Positions 6,438 to 14,105 of a stretch of DNA of 26,529 nucleotides are shown in pieces. Source of the stretch: Streptococcus mitis (GTDB lineage Bacteria > Bacillota > Bacilli > Lactobacillales > Streptococcaceae); NCBI GenBank assembly GCA_018364455.1, contig JAGZLW010000026.1, positions 1-26,529 of the forward strand, written 5' to 3'. The stretch's first letter is position 1; each line of letters opens with the position of its first letter. The notes below the pieces were generated by a model. The model was not told the DNA's origin and did not search any database. It was given only the letters and a program-made list of their open reading frames with translations. A program made the translations under genes and the position numbers.

Positions 6438-7247
6438 TTACAATTCAGCAAGAATTGCTTTCAGCAAGCCTTTGAAGTCACCTTTAACACGTTCTGTTAC
6501 TTCCACAACTTCTTCGTGGTTGAGTTCTTCCTGGAAGCCAGCAGCATGGTTAGTAATACATGAAATTCCTAGAACTTTCAAGCCAGAGTGGGCTGCCACA
6601 ATAACTTCAGGAACAGTGGACATACCAACGGCATCTGCTCCCAATGTCTTATAGGCACGAATTTCTGCTGGGGTTTCATAAGTCGGACCGGTTACACCGA
6701 TATAGACACCTTCATCAAGCTTGATACCAAGTTTTTTAGCCACTTCATGGGCAGTTGCACGGTATTCTGGTGTGTAGGCTTTAGACATATCAGGGAAACG
6801 TGGACCAAAGTCATCCAAGTTTTCACCCATCAATGGATTTTGACCCGTAAAGTTGATATGGTCTGAAATAGCCATCAAAGTACCAGGCCCATATCCAATA
6901 CCACCAGCAGCATTGGTTACAATAACACCTTCACATCCAAGAACTTTCATGACACGTACTGGGAAAGTCACGACTTCCAGAGGATTGCCTTCGTAGAAAT
7001 GGAAACGACCTTGAAGAGCCAAGACCTTGCGACCTGCAAGGTCACCATATACCAATTTACCAGCATGACCAACTACTGTAGAGCGGCCCCAGTTTGGAAT
7101 ATCAGCATAGTCTACTACAACTGGATTTTCGATTTCTTCTGCCAATTCTCCAAGTCCTGATCCAAGGATTAAACCGAACTCAGGCGCTTGGATTCCCTTG
7201 CCCTCCAGAAAAGCTGCTGTCTCATTGATTTTATCTAAAAATGTCAT
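6438..7247 (-). CDS. punA: Purine-nucleoside phosphorylase, trimeric (PunA/PNP) type
   Basis: This 269-residue enzyme phosphorolyses inosine, guanosine and deoxy forms to base and (deoxy)ribose-1-phosphate. Family motifs are visible: the phosphate-binding GLILGSGLGELAEEI near 26-40, VVGHAGKLVYG near 58-68, VTNAAGGIGYGPG around 109-121, YIGVTGPTYETPAEIRAYK around 182-200 and GMSTVPEVIVAAHSG. It overlaps the preceding DUF1697 gene by 4 bases (ATGA), so it is translationally coupled in the rpiA-deoB operon. Its 3' end is intact and ordinary. A second, degraded copy of that end lies 3.2 kb downstream beside the ClC gene, marking this gene's end as the left border of the accessory insert. Confidence 0.96.
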   Translation of the reverse strand: MTFLDKINETAAFLEGKGIQAPEFGLILGSGLGELAEEIENPVVVDYADIPNWGRSTVVGHAGKLVYGDLAGRKVLALQGRFHFYEGNPLEVVTFPVRVMKVLGCEGVIVTNAAGGIGYGPGTLMAISDHINFTGQNPLMGENLDDFGPRFPDMSKAYTPEYRATAHEVAKKLGIKLDEGVYIGVTGPTYETPAEIRAYKTLGADAVGMSTVPEVIVAAHSGLKVLGISCITNHAAGFQEELNHEEVVEVTERVKGDFKGLLKAILAEL

Positions 7248-7804
7248 TGTGTGTCCCCTTTATTATTTTTTAGCATTTGACCGATTTTGTCAAAGGTTTT
7301 TGCATTGCGAATGGTAATGTGGCGGTAGAAAGGCATCTTGAGCAAGTACTTGTGATAGGCAGTTGCATAGTAGGATTCCTCAGAGAATTTCCCCCAGAAA
7401 ATCCCAAGTCTTCCAAAATGAACGACTTCATCTTTCAATTCCAAACTTTCAACTTTCTCAATGACTTGAGTTACATCCAAACCCTCTGTGTAAAAGAGAA
7501 CGTCTTTTCGTGCCAAATCTTTGGTCCACCAATCTGGCAGATTCTTCAGCTCTGCTTCATAGTCTTCCTGACTTAGCAAGGAAAAGCTCTGAATAAATGG
7601 ATAATGGACTGCAAAGAAAGCCTCTAACTTTTCAACCAATTGGGCCTTGGGATCTGTCGAAGTCAAGAAAATATTGCCACTGTTGATGTAGGTTTCAACT
7701 TTTTCCAGTCCCAACTCTGTCAATTCTTGACGAAGTTGCGCCATGACGACCTTATTCTTCCCACCGACATTAATGCCCCTAACCAGTAAAGCGTAGCGCG
7801 TCAT
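7244..7804 (-). CDS. DUF1697 family protein
   Basis: A 186-residue soluble protein with the family's characteristic start, MTRYALLVRGINVGGKNKV, then TYINSGNIFLTS around 38-49, and the closing segment TIRNAKTFDKIGQML. The family is widespread and its biochemical role is not established. It starts one base after the deoB stop and overlaps punA by 4 bases, so it is co-translated with nucleoside-salvage enzymes. That context could mean a link to nucleoside metabolism, but this is inference from position only. Confidence 0.9.
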   Translation of the reverse strand: MTRYALLVRGINVGGKNKVVMAQLRQELTELGLEKVETYINSGNIFLTSTDPKAQLVEKLEAFFAVHYPFIQSFSLLSQEDYEAELKNLPDWWTKDLARKDVLFYTEGLDVTQVIEKVESLELKDEVVHFGRLGIFWGKFSEESYYATAYHKYLLKMPFYRHITIRNAKTFDKIGQMLKNNKGDTQ

Positions 7805-7805
7805 C

Positions 7806-9017
7806 TTACACCAATTTATCTAAGAAACTTTCCCCAATCATAGCAGTTTCCACACCAAAGTTATCTGCAACAGTCGCTGAGATATCTGCGAAATGACCTA
7901 CTGGAATGACACCATTTCCTTTAAAGGCAGGGCTGTAAGCCAACAATGGAATATATTCACGAGTGTGGTCTGTTCCTGCGTAAGTTGGGTCATTTCCATG
8001 GTCCGCAGTAATCAAGAGAAGGTCATTCTCTCTCATAGCTGCGATAATTTCAGGTAAGCGTTCATCAAACTCATGCAAGCAATCACGGTAACCGTGAGCA
8101 TTACGACGGTGGCCGTAAAGGGCATCAAAGTCAACCAAGTTTGTGAAAGAGAATCCTTTTTCAAACTCAGCAAGTCCCATAGTCTTCAATAGTGTATCAA
8201 TTCCGTGGCTGTTTGACTTATTGTGTCCCATGTCATGGTTGATACCAGCACCGTTAAAGATATCGTTGATTTTACCAACAGCGTAAGTATCGATACCTGC
8301 TTCGTTCAATTTATCCAAAACAGTTGGTGCAAATGGAGAAACGGCCAAGTCACGACGATTTGCCGTACGAGTGAAGTTACCTGGTTCACCAACATATGGA
8401 CGGGCAATGATACGACCTAGAAGAGCAGGGCGCTCAAGGGTAATCGAACGAGCATATTCACAAATACGGTACAATTCGTCCAAAGGAATAATATCTTCGT
8501 GGGCAGCAATTTGCAAAACAGGGTCAGCTGAAGTATAGATAATCAACTCTCCAGTTTCCATCTGACGTGGTCCAAAATCATCGATAACAGCTGTACCTGA
8601 GTAAGGTTTGTTGGCTTCACGAATGACCTTACGCCCTGAGAATTCTTCAATTTTTGTCAAGATTTCTTCTGGGAATCCATTCCAGAAAGTATCGAAAGGC
8701 TCAGTAATGTTAAGGCCCATGATTTCCCAGTGCCCAGTCATAGTATCCTTACCAAGAGATACTTCTTCCAATTTTGTTGCATATCCTGTTGGATTGCTTT
8801 CAGCTGGAACAGTCTTAAGAGGAGTTTCTCGAGGAATATTTCCAAGACCAATTTTAGCCATGTTTGGGACATTCAAACCAACTGCTTTTGAAATGTGTCC
8901 TAATGTGTCAGAAGCTCCATCTGGAACCCCTGCATTGACAAAGTTATTAGCATCTGGTGCAGCACCGATTCCTACAGAATCTAGTACCACCAAGTGAATA
9001 CGATTAAATTTTGACAT
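7806..9017 (-). CDS. deoB: Phosphopentomutase
   Basis: A 403-residue enzyme of the alkaline phosphatase superfamily that interconverts (deoxy)ribose-1-phosphate and -5-phosphate, linking the nucleoside phosphorylases to the pentose phosphate pool. Metal-site and catalytic motifs are present: VVLDSVGIGAAPDA near 10-23, GKDTMTGHWE near 89-98 (with the phosphorylated Thr of the family), NDIFNGAGINHDMGHNKSN, and the C-terminal TADHGNDPTYAGTDHTRE. A strong AAGGAG precedes the ATG. It follows rpiA by 23 bases and is followed by the DUF1697 gene after one base. Length is normal for DeoB. Confidence 0.97.
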   Translation of the reverse strand: MSKFNRIHLVVLDSVGIGAAPDANNFVNAGVPDGASDTLGHISKAVGLNVPNMAKIGLGNIPRETPLKTVPAESNPTGYATKLEEVSLGKDTMTGHWEIMGLNITEPFDTFWNGFPEEILTKIEEFSGRKVIREANKPYSGTAVIDDFGPRQMETGELIIYTSADPVLQIAAHEDIIPLDELYRICEYARSITLERPALLGRIIARPYVGEPGNFTRTANRRDLAVSPFAPTVLDKLNEAGIDTYAVGKINDIFNGAGINHDMGHNKSNSHGIDTLLKTMGLAEFEKGFSFTNLVDFDALYGHRRNAHGYRDCLHEFDERLPEIIAAMRENDLLLITADHGNDPTYAGTDHTREYIPLLAYSPAFKGNGVIPVGHFADISATVADNFGVETAMIGESFLDKLV

Positions 9018-9040
9018 AGTGTATCTCCTTATTATTTTAG

Positions 9041-9724
9041 TTATCTTGCTTTTGTTGAAGTTAAAATCTGAACCCCGTCTCGTCCAGCAACGATGACCTT
9101 ATCCACCATTTGGTTGAATAAGCCGTGCTCCACGACGCCAACGACATGGTCCAATTCTTGTCCGAAAATAATTGGATCTTCAATGACATCCAAGGCAAGG
9201 TCAATGATAAAGTTCTGCATATCGGTCACAAAACGTTGGCCATCTTTTTCACGGAAACTTGGTTTGTAGCCAGCTCGTTCAAAACGACGAAAGACCTGTT
9301 CTGCACCATACTGAACCACTTCTACTGGCAATTTAAAAGCACCCAATTTCTGGACCAGCTTGCTTTCATCCACTACCCAAATGTATTCTTTTGAGGGCGT
9401 TGCGACCACCTTTTCCATGAGAAGGGCACCACCACCGCCTTTGATTCCATTAAACTGACTATCCACTTCATCCGCCCCGTCGACTGTCACATCGACAAAG
9501 TCTACTTGGTCAATAGACTTGAGTGGGATATTAAGCCCTTCAGCCTGTTTACTAGTCACACTAGAAGTCGTTACAGCTGTAATCTGCAACCCTTCTTCCT
9601 TGATACGACGACCAATTTCTTCTACGAAATAATAGGCAGTAGACCCCGTTCCAAGTCCGACTACCATGCCATCCTTGACATACTCAGCAGCCTTGATACC
9701 TGCCATTTTCTTCAGATTTTCCAC
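9041..9724 (-). CDS. rpiA: Ribose-5-phosphate isomerase A
   Basis: A 227-residue enzyme that interconverts ribose-5-phosphate and ribulose-5-phosphate. RpiA motifs are clear: GLGTGSTAYYFV near 23-34, VTTSSVTS near 50-57, the DGADEVD substrate loop near 82-88 and KGGGGALLMEKV near 95-106. I take the GTG at 9722-9724 as start, because GGAGGT at 9731-9736 is spaced 6 bases from it and no better ATG exists before the conserved core. It is first in the - strand operon rpiA-deoB-DUF1697-punA. Behind DeoB it routes ribose from nucleosides into the pentose phosphate pathway. Confidence 0.96.
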   Translation of the reverse strand: MENLKKMAGIKAAEYVKDGMVVGLGTGSTAYYFVEEIGRRIKEEGLQITAVTTSSVTSKQAEGLNIPLKSIDQVDFVDVTVDGADEVDSQFNGIKGGGGALLMEKVVATPSKEYIWVVDESKLVQKLGAFKLPVEVVQYGAEQVFRRFERAGYKPSFREKDGQRFVTDMQNFIIDLALDVIEDPIIFGQELDHVVGVVEHGLFNQMVDKVIVAGRDGVQILTSTKAR

Positions 9725-9753
9725 TCAAACACCTCCATTAAAGAGCTATTTCT

Positions 9754-9789
9754 ATTATACCATGTATCCGTTTTTATTTCATGGATACA
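9754..9789 (-). promoter_or_regulatory. rpiA operon promoter with inverted repeat and cre-like site
   Basis: On the - strand there is an extended -10, TGGTATAAT (hexamer 9754-9759), with a weak -35 ATGAAA (9777-9782) at 17-base spacing. The arms TGTATCC (9763-9769) and GGATACA (9783-9789) form a 7-bp inverted repeat covering the -35 and spacer, as an operator would. On the - strand the bases at 9763-9777 also fit the CcpA cre consensus WTGNAANCGNWNNCW at 14 of 15 positions. Repression by CcpA or a sugar-type repressor is plausible inference. Confidence 0.65.
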
Positions 9790-9795
9790 CTAGAA

Positions 9796-9817
9796 AAACC
9801 CGAACATTTTTATGTTC
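9796..9817. promoter_or_regulatory. PurBox-like palindrome
   Basis: GAACAT-TTTT-ATGTTC (9802-9817) is a perfect palindrome. Bases 9796-9808 match the lactic-acid-bacterial PurR box AWWWCCGAACWWT at 12 of 13 positions. It lies upstream of the rpiA promoter and of the divergent small gene. PurR control of a purine-salvage operon would make sense, but the orientation points to the + gene and I cannot test binding. Confidence 0.4.
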
Positions 9818-9893
9818 ACCTTGTTTTGGTAGTTAGAATCTTAGTTATGAGAACTTGTAGATAAAAACAGGTCCTAGCCAAAAGCAGCAACAG

Positions 9894-9922
9894 TTGATTT
9901 TTTATCATAAAGCTGGTTAAAT
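9894..9922 (+). promoter_or_regulatory. Promoter of the 61-residue protein gene
   Basis: TTGATT (9894-9899) and TTAAAT (9917-9922) are 17 bases apart. TGG directly before the -10 makes it an extended -10 promoter. It is followed by AGGAG at 9937-9941, 7 bases before the ATG. Confidence 0.6.
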
Positions 9923-9948
9923 AATTAGTACAGAAAAGGAGAAATAAG

Positions 9949-10134
9949 ATGAACCCATTAGATTTGTTTAATCAAGTAAAAGAGTTAATCGAAACAAAAG
10001 ATTTCGAAGTTGCTAAAACATTCGTTGCAGAAAATCAAGAACAACTTGGAGAATACTTCTCTCAAGCTCAGCAGTTGATTTCCGGTTCAGAAGGTCTAGA
10101 TGGACTCGTTAGCAAGATTAAAGGATTTTTCTAA
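9949..10134 (+). CDS. Small conserved-looking protein of unknown function
   Basis: The gene encodes 61 residues, MNPLDLFNQVKELIETKDF... to ...VSKIKGFF. It is acidic overall and looks entirely alpha-helical, with heptad-like hydrophobic spacing and a Gly-rich turn (SGSEGLDGL) before the last short helix. There is no signal peptide, membrane segment or cysteine. I do not recognise a family. Its reality is supported by its own promoter, a good ribosome binding site (AGGAG, 7-base spacing) and a dedicated terminator. It stands alone between two - strand operons, at what may be a rearrangement junction. Confidence 0.8.
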   Translation: MNPLDLFNQVKELIETKDFEVAKTFVAENQEQLGEYFSQAQQLISGSEGLDGLVSKIKGFF

Positions 10135-10158
10135 AAATATAAGAGGCTGGCAAAACTC

Positions 10159-10241
10159 AATTTCAGTAGAAAATGAAATTAATTTTCCCACAATAAAACG
10201 CATAGTGTCAAATTTTTTGTAAATCTGATACTATGCGTTTT
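10159..10241. terminator. Two hairpins between the small gene and trxB
   Basis: AATTTCA / TGAAATT (10159-10165 with 10174-10180) is followed by a short T-tract on +. A second, much stronger hairpin pairs 10195-10210 with 10226-10241 (AAAACGCATAGT with ACTATGCGTTTT plus four inner pairs). It has A-tract and T-tract on its two sides, so it can terminate both the + gene and trxB. Confidence 0.85.
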
Positions 10242-10246
10242 CATAA

Positions 10247-11158
10247 TTAACTATGTTCGGTGATAAACTTGTAAGCTTCTTGACCAGCGATAGCTCCATC
10301 TCCAACTGCTGTTGTTACTTGGCGAAGGTCTTTCAAGCGAACATCTCCAACGGCAAAGATACCATCAACTGCAGTTTTCATATGGTTATCTGTCACAATC
10401 CAGCCAGCCTGATCTTGAATATTCAATCCTTTAACAAAATCGCTAAGAGGGTCCAAACCAACATAGATAAAGACGCCACCGAAGGCTTGCTCTGTCACTT
10501 GACCTGTTTTCACATTTTCAAAAACGACAGATTCTACTCTGTTTTCACCCTTGATTTCCTTCACTACAGAATCCCATATAAAGCTGACTTTCTCATTCGC
10601 AAAGGCGCGGTCTTGTAAAACCTTTTGGGCACGAAGTTGATCACGACGGTGAACAATGGTAACAGTCTTGGCAAAACGAGTCAAGAAGAGGGCTTCTTCA
10701 ACAGATGAATCTCCACCACCAACTACCAACAAATCGTGGTCACGGAAGAAAGCACCATCACACACGGCACAGTAAGAAACACCACGACTGTTCAGTTCTT
10801 CTTCTCCAGGTACTCCCAAAGGACGGTGTTTAGAGCCAGTCGCTACGATAACTGTACGTGTTTCATACGTTTGGTCATCAGTAATCACTTTCTTAAAATC
10901 ACCATGGTCTTCGACATTTTCAACATAACCATAAATGTTCTCAACACCAAGATTTTCAAGTGGTTCAAACATTTTTTCTGCCAATTCTGGTCCACTGATA
11001 TTAGCGTATCCTGGGTAATTTTCGATATCAGATGTATTATTCATCTGACCACCTGGCAGACCACCTTCAATCAAGGCTACTTTTAGATTGCTTCGAGCAG
11101 CATACAAGGCTGCAGTCATACCTGCAGGTCCAGCACCGATAATAATAGTATCGTACAT
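10247..11158 (-). CDS. trxB: Thioredoxin reductase (NADPH)
   Basis: A 303-residue flavoenzyme that transfers electrons from NADPH to thioredoxin. The FAD-binding GAGPAGMTAALYAARS is at 8-23. The redox-active CAVC is at 130-133, inside the family motif CAVCDGAFF. The NADPH-binding GGGDSSVEEALF follows near 147-158 and the second FAD motif IFAVGDVR near the C-terminus. Length is slightly under 310, normal for low-molecular-weight TrxR. AAGGAA precedes the ATG. It lies 65 bases after a DUF4059-type gene, and the two probably share a transcript. Confidence 0.96.
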   Translation of the reverse strand: MYDTIIIGAGPAGMTAALYAARSNLKVALIEGGLPGGQMNNTSDIENYPGYANISGPELAEKMFEPLENLGVENIYGYVENVEDHGDFKKVITDDQTYETRTVIVATGSKHRPLGVPGEEELNSRGVSYCAVCDGAFFRDHDLLVVGGGDSSVEEALFLTRFAKTVTIVHRRDQLRAQKVLQDRAFANEKVSFIWDSVVKEIKGENRVESVVFENVKTGQVTEQAFGGVFIYVGLDPLSDFVKGLNIQDQAGWIVTDNHMKTAVDGIFAVGDVRLKDLRQVTTAVGDGAIAGQEAYKFITEHS

Positions 11159-11223
11159 ATAGTTTCCTTCTTTCTTGTTGTAACTATCTTTATTCTAACT
11201 CTTTCTTGTCAATCATGCAAGGA

Positions 11224-11460
11224 TTATGCCTTGAAAACAAGAATTAAACTCATAACCGCAAAGGATAATACTGGAACAACCAAGACTCCAATCATAATCA
11301 TATCATAGAGATGGGCTTGGCGAGCCTTGGCTGTCTTATCAACTCCCGACATGGCTCTCAGTCCAATCCAAATCCCTAAAAAAATCAGGACGAGGATGGT
11401 AGTCAAGATCAAACTCTCGAAATATAAAGAAAATAGTTGCAGTAGCATGATTTCTCTCAT
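11224..11460 (-). CDS. Small membrane protein, DUF4059 type
   Basis: Encodes up to 78 residues with two transmembrane helices (about 13-33 and 52-75) separated by a basic loop containing MSGVDKTAKARQAH. It resembles the short DUF4059 proteins found beside trxB in streptococci; function unknown. Two starts are possible. The ATG at 11460 gives MREIM..., while the ATG at 11448 gives MLLQLFSLYFES... and is preceded by a partial GAGAGAA. I favour neither strongly. It sits between the amino-acid ABC genes and trxB, all on the - strand. Confidence 0.8.
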   Translation of the reverse strand: MREIMLLQLFSLYFESLILTTILVLIFLGIWIGLRAMSGVDKTAKARQAHLYDMIMIGVLVVPVLSFAVMSLILVFKA

Positions 11461-11480
11461 TTCTATCTTTTTTAAAGAGT

Positions 11481-11509
11481 AAACTCAGCTAGTCCAGCTA
11501 ACTGAGTTT
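11481..11509 (-). terminator. Hairpin after the amino-acid ABC operon
   Basis: AAACTCAG (11481-11488) pairs with CTGAGTTT (11502-11509), with three further pairs possible in the loop. It lies 17 bases after the ATPase stop. The T-tract on the - strand is short, so read-through into the DUF4059-trxB pair is possible. Confidence 0.6.
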
Positions 11510-11525
11510 TCCTTTATCTATTATA

Positions 11526-12269
11526 TCAAATATAAGTCCGTTTGTAACTAGCAAAGAATTCTTTTGTCCGCTCTTCTTTAGGATGGTGGATAATCTCATC
11601 CGGTGTTCCAGACTCAATGATTTTCCCCTTATCTAAGAAGAGAATCTTATCAGCCACTTGGGCTACAAAGGACATGTCATGACTGACCAAAATCATGGTC
11701 TGACCTGACTTAGCAGCATCTGCAATAGACTTCTCTACTTCACCGACCAATTCTGGGTCAAGGGCTGAAGTTGGTTCGTCTAAGAGCAAGACATCTGGTT
11801 TCATAGCGAGAGCACGCGCTAGGGCAACCCGTTGCTTCTGTCCACCTGATAAATGTCTAGGATAATGGTTTTCACGGTCCGAAAGCCCAACCTTAGCCAA
11901 CTCTTCCTTGGCAATATTAGTCGCTTCTTGGTCAGATAATTTCTTGACAACAACCAAGCCTTCTTTTACATTATCAAGTGCTGTTCGGCGTTCAAACAAA
12001 TTAAACTGTTGGAAAACCATAGACAGCTTACGGCGTAGGGCAAGGATTTCTTCTTGAGTGATTTTAGAAAAATCAACTGAAAAACCATCAATCTGAATCG
12101 AGCCACTGTCAGGTGTTTCAAGATAATTGAGACTACGAAGAAAAGTTGATTTCCCAGCTCCTGAAGAACCAATCAAGGCTACAACTTCCCCTTTTTGAAT
12201 ATCCAAGTCCAGATGATCCAAGACAGTCTGTCCTGAAAAGGATTTGCTTAAATTCGAAATCTTAATCAT
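11526..12269 (-). CDS. Polar amino-acid ABC transporter, ATP-binding protein
   Basis: The 247-residue ATPase has all ABC motifs: Walker A GSSGAGKST near 34-42, Q-loop VFQQFNLF, signature LSGGQKQRVALARAL around 142-156, Walker B VLLLDEPTSALDP and switch His in LVSHDMSF. It is of the GlnQ/ArtP class that energises uptake of polar amino acids. Its ATG overlaps the permease stop by one base (TAATG), so the two are translationally coupled. There is no substrate-binding protein gene next to it, so the substrate cannot be named from context. Confidence 0.94.
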   Translation of the reverse strand: MIKISNLSKSFSGQTVLDHLDLDIQKGEVVALIGSSGAGKSTFLRSLNYLETPDSGSIQIDGFSVDFSKITQEEILALRRKLSMVFQQFNLFERRTALDNVKEGLVVVKKLSDQEATNIAKEELAKVGLSDRENHYPRHLSGGQKQRVALARALAMKPDVLLLDEPTSALDPELVGEVEKSIADAAKSGQTMILVSHDMSFVAQVADKILFLDKGKIIESGTPDEIIHHPKEERTKEFFASYKRTYI

Positions 12270-13069
12270 TAACGAAGGTCTCCTTTCACATCTGTTTGCA
12301 CTGTATCAGGTGCAGAAATAGCCATTTTTCTCTCGATGAAACGACCGAGGCTTTCAATTCCGATATTGACTACCCAATAAACAAGGGCAACGGAGATGAA
12401 GCGTTCAAAATAACGATAATCGGCACCACCCAAAATCTGAGCTTGGGCAAAGACTTCCACAACACCCGCACTAAAGGCTAGGGAAGTTCCCTTGGTCAAG
12501 CCGATGAGGGAATTGATTAAGGTTGGAGTCGCCACAACGGCTGCATTTGGAATAATCACTCGACGATAAACTTGTGCTCGGGTCATACCCAAACTACGTG
12601 CCGCCTCAATCTCACCAGGATTGACTGAGAGAATGGCTGCACGAATGGTTTCACTCGCATAAGCTGCTTCATTGAAAGCAAAAGCAACAATCGCAAAAGC
12701 AGCGGCTGGAATCGCATTGATATTGAGACCAGTCCCCCATTGCTGATTGAGAGCTTTTAAAGCCAAAGGAATTCCGTAGTAGGTCAACATGAGTTGCACC
12801 AAAATCGGTGTCCCTTTTAAGAAGCTAACAAAGAAGGCCTGCAAGGGATATAAAATCTTGACACGATTGATTTTCACAATGGCAAAAAGAAGTGCCAAAA
12901 CCAAGCCAAAAAGAGCACCTCCAATTGTCAACATGATCGTTGTTGGAAGTTGTTGGACAATTCTCGGGATTCCATCAAAGACCGAACGCAAGCTAAACAG
13001 CTTGCCATCCGGAATCAATTGCATCAAGTTTTGGTACCAATCTGATGCTAAAATCGTTGTAACATTCAT
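12269..13069 (-). CDS. Polar amino-acid ABC transporter, permease
   Basis: A 266-residue inner-membrane permease of the HisM/GlnP family with about five transmembrane helices. The cytoplasmic coupling (EAA) loop reads EAARSLGMTRAQVYRRVIIP near 165-184. The N-terminal ~30 residues are not a lectin- or solute-binding domain, so this is a stand-alone permease that needs a separate binding protein encoded elsewhere. It has a good ribosome binding site (AGGA, 7-base spacing) and an extended -10 upstream. It starts the two-gene operon. Confidence 0.94.
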   Translation of the reverse strand: MNVTTILASDWYQNLMQLIPDGKLFSLRSVFDGIPRIVQQLPTTIMLTIGGALFGLVLALLFAIVKINRVKILYPLQAFFVSFLKGTPILVQLMLTYYGIPLALKALNQQWGTGLNINAIPAAAFAIVAFAFNEAAYASETIRAAILSVNPGEIEAARSLGMTRAQVYRRVIIPNAAVVATPTLINSLIGLTKGTSLAFSAGVVEVFAQAQILGGADYRYFERFISVALVYWVVNIGIESLGRFIERKMAISAPDTVQTDVKGDLR

Positions 13070-13096
13070 AAAAACATCCTCTCCTGATAATGATTC

Positions 13097-13105
13097 ATTC
13101 TACCA
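13097..13105 (-). promoter_or_regulatory. Extended -10 promoter of the amino-acid ABC operon
   Basis: On the - strand TGGTAGAAT forms an extended -10, 28 bases before the permease ATG. No good -35 is seen (TTTCAT at the right spacing). This is compatible with extended -10 promoters elsewhere in this window. Confidence 0.55.
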
Positions 13106-13198
13106 TACTTCTGCCGTCAATGAAATTATTTGCTACGGTCAGATACAGACTTTATCTACCTACTAGTTTATCATACTTTGAAACAGGGAGGTTATATA

Positions 13199-13225
13199 TT
13201 TTATCTATCAAAGAGATAGATAAAA
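13199..13225 (-). terminator. Hairpin after the Spx/ArsC-like gene
   Basis: TTTATCTATC (13200-13209) pairs perfectly with GATAGATAAA (13215-13224) around AAAGA, extendable by one pair. It begins at the stop codon of the - strand operon. It probably terminates the GNAT-ogt-Spx-like transcript although the following T-tract is interrupted. Confidence 0.6.
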
Positions 13226-13226
13226 A

Positions 13227-13592
13227 CTATTTCAATCCCAATTCTTCATAAGGTTTTCGATAACCGATTTGCTTAACAGTTCCATTTTCTACTAAAATGG
13301 GGCGTTTTAACAACATACCGTCACTTGCTAGCAACTCAGCCGCTTCTTGGTTTGACAGGCTTCCTACCTTATCTTTCAGCCCTAATTCACGGTATTTGAT
13401 CCCACTGGTGTTGAAAAATTGCTTCAACTCGAAACCTGAGGTCTCTAGCCAGTTTAAAATGACTTCTTGGCTGGGTGTTTCTTCGACGATATGAACGGCT
13501 TGATAGTCCACACCGAGTTGATTTAATTCTTGTTTTGCTTTTTTACAAGTTGAACATTTTGGGTATTCGATAAATTCTAACATGTCTTTCAC
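13227..13592 (-). CDS. Spx/ArsC-family thioredoxin-fold protein
   Basis: About 118-121 residues with a thioredoxin-like fold. An N-terminal CSTCKKAKQEL (CXXC) lies in EYPKCSTCKKA and the family C-terminal segment LLKRPILVENG is near 94-104. Relatives are annotated as arsenate reductase-like, YffB-like or Spx/MgsR-like regulators. The CXXC fits either redox role, and the sequence does not decide between enzyme and RNA-polymerase-binding regulator. Two starts are possible: the GTG at 13592, three bases after the ogt stop, or the ATG at 13583 (MLEFIEYP). The ATG fits family length better. It is last in the GNAT-ogt operon. Confidence 0.85.
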   Translation of the reverse strand: MKDMLEFIEYPKCSTCKKAKQELNQLGVDYQAVHIVEETPSQEVILNWLETSGFELKQFFNTSGIKYRELGLKDKVGSLSNQEAAELLASDGMLLKRPILVENGTVKQIGYRKPYEELGLK

Positions 13593-13595
13593 TTT

Positions 13596-14105
13596 CTATT
13601 TTATATCTTTAAAATCTGCGCCTTCATGCTCCAAGAGCCAAGCTTTCTTTTCCACTCCTGCGGCATAACCAGTCAGACGCTTGCCAGCTCCCAGCACACG
13701 ATGACAAGGTACTAGGATAGACCAAGGATTCCGCCCCACTGCTCCACCAATTGCTTGAGCAGAAGCCACTTGCAAATCTTGTGCTATTTGCCCATAGGTC
13801 ACTATCTGACCATAAGGAATTCCCTGTAAATAGGACCAAACTCTCTTTTCAAAATCCGTTCCGATTGGAGCCAAGGGCAATTCGGATAAATCCCGAGGCT
13901 TGCCTTTAAAGTAAGCATCTAAGCAAGCAATAACTGGGTCTAAAATGGGATGACTAACAACTGCTTCTATAGTCTCATCTCCTAGTCCCCTCTCAAAATG
14001 CTTCTGCTCATGTACCCAAATTCCATACAAATAATGGTCATCAGCTACGAGAGAAAGGGAGCCAATTGGCGAAGAGTAAAGCATTTTTGCATACTTCTTT
14101 TGCAT
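13596..14105 (-). CDS. ogt: Methylated-DNA-protein cysteine methyltransferase
   Basis: A 169-residue suicide DNA-repair protein that takes the alkyl group from O6-methylguanine onto its active cysteine. The acceptor motif is intact as PCHRVLGAG near 133-141, with the DNA-binding helix region YGQIVTYGQIAQDLQ and NPWSILVPCH around it and the closing LTGYAAGVEKKAWLLEHE. Its ATG overlaps the stop of the upstream acetyltransferase gene by one base, and the Spx/ArsC-like gene follows within a few bases, so the three form one operon. The pairing with a redox/stress protein suggests a damage-response role, by inference. Confidence 0.95.
   Translation of the reverse strand: MQKKYAKMLYSSPIGSLSLVADDHYLYGIWVHEQKHFERGLGDETIEAVVSHPILDPVIACLDAYFKGKPRDLSELPLAPIGTDFEKRVWSYLQGIPYGQIVTYGQIAQDLQVASAQAIGGAVGRNPWSILVPCHRVLGAGKRLTGYAAGVEKKAWLLEHEGADFKDIK

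Noticed and set aside
8608..8997. 129-codon + strand ORF opposite deoB
   Set aside because: Fully inside the deoB coding region, with no ribosome binding site; typical antisense shadow of a well-coded gene.
9802..9817. GAAC...GTTC as a LexA/DinR (SOS) box
   Set aside because: The half-sites are 8 bases apart instead of 4, and mitis-group streptococci lack a classical LexA response; a PurBox fits better.
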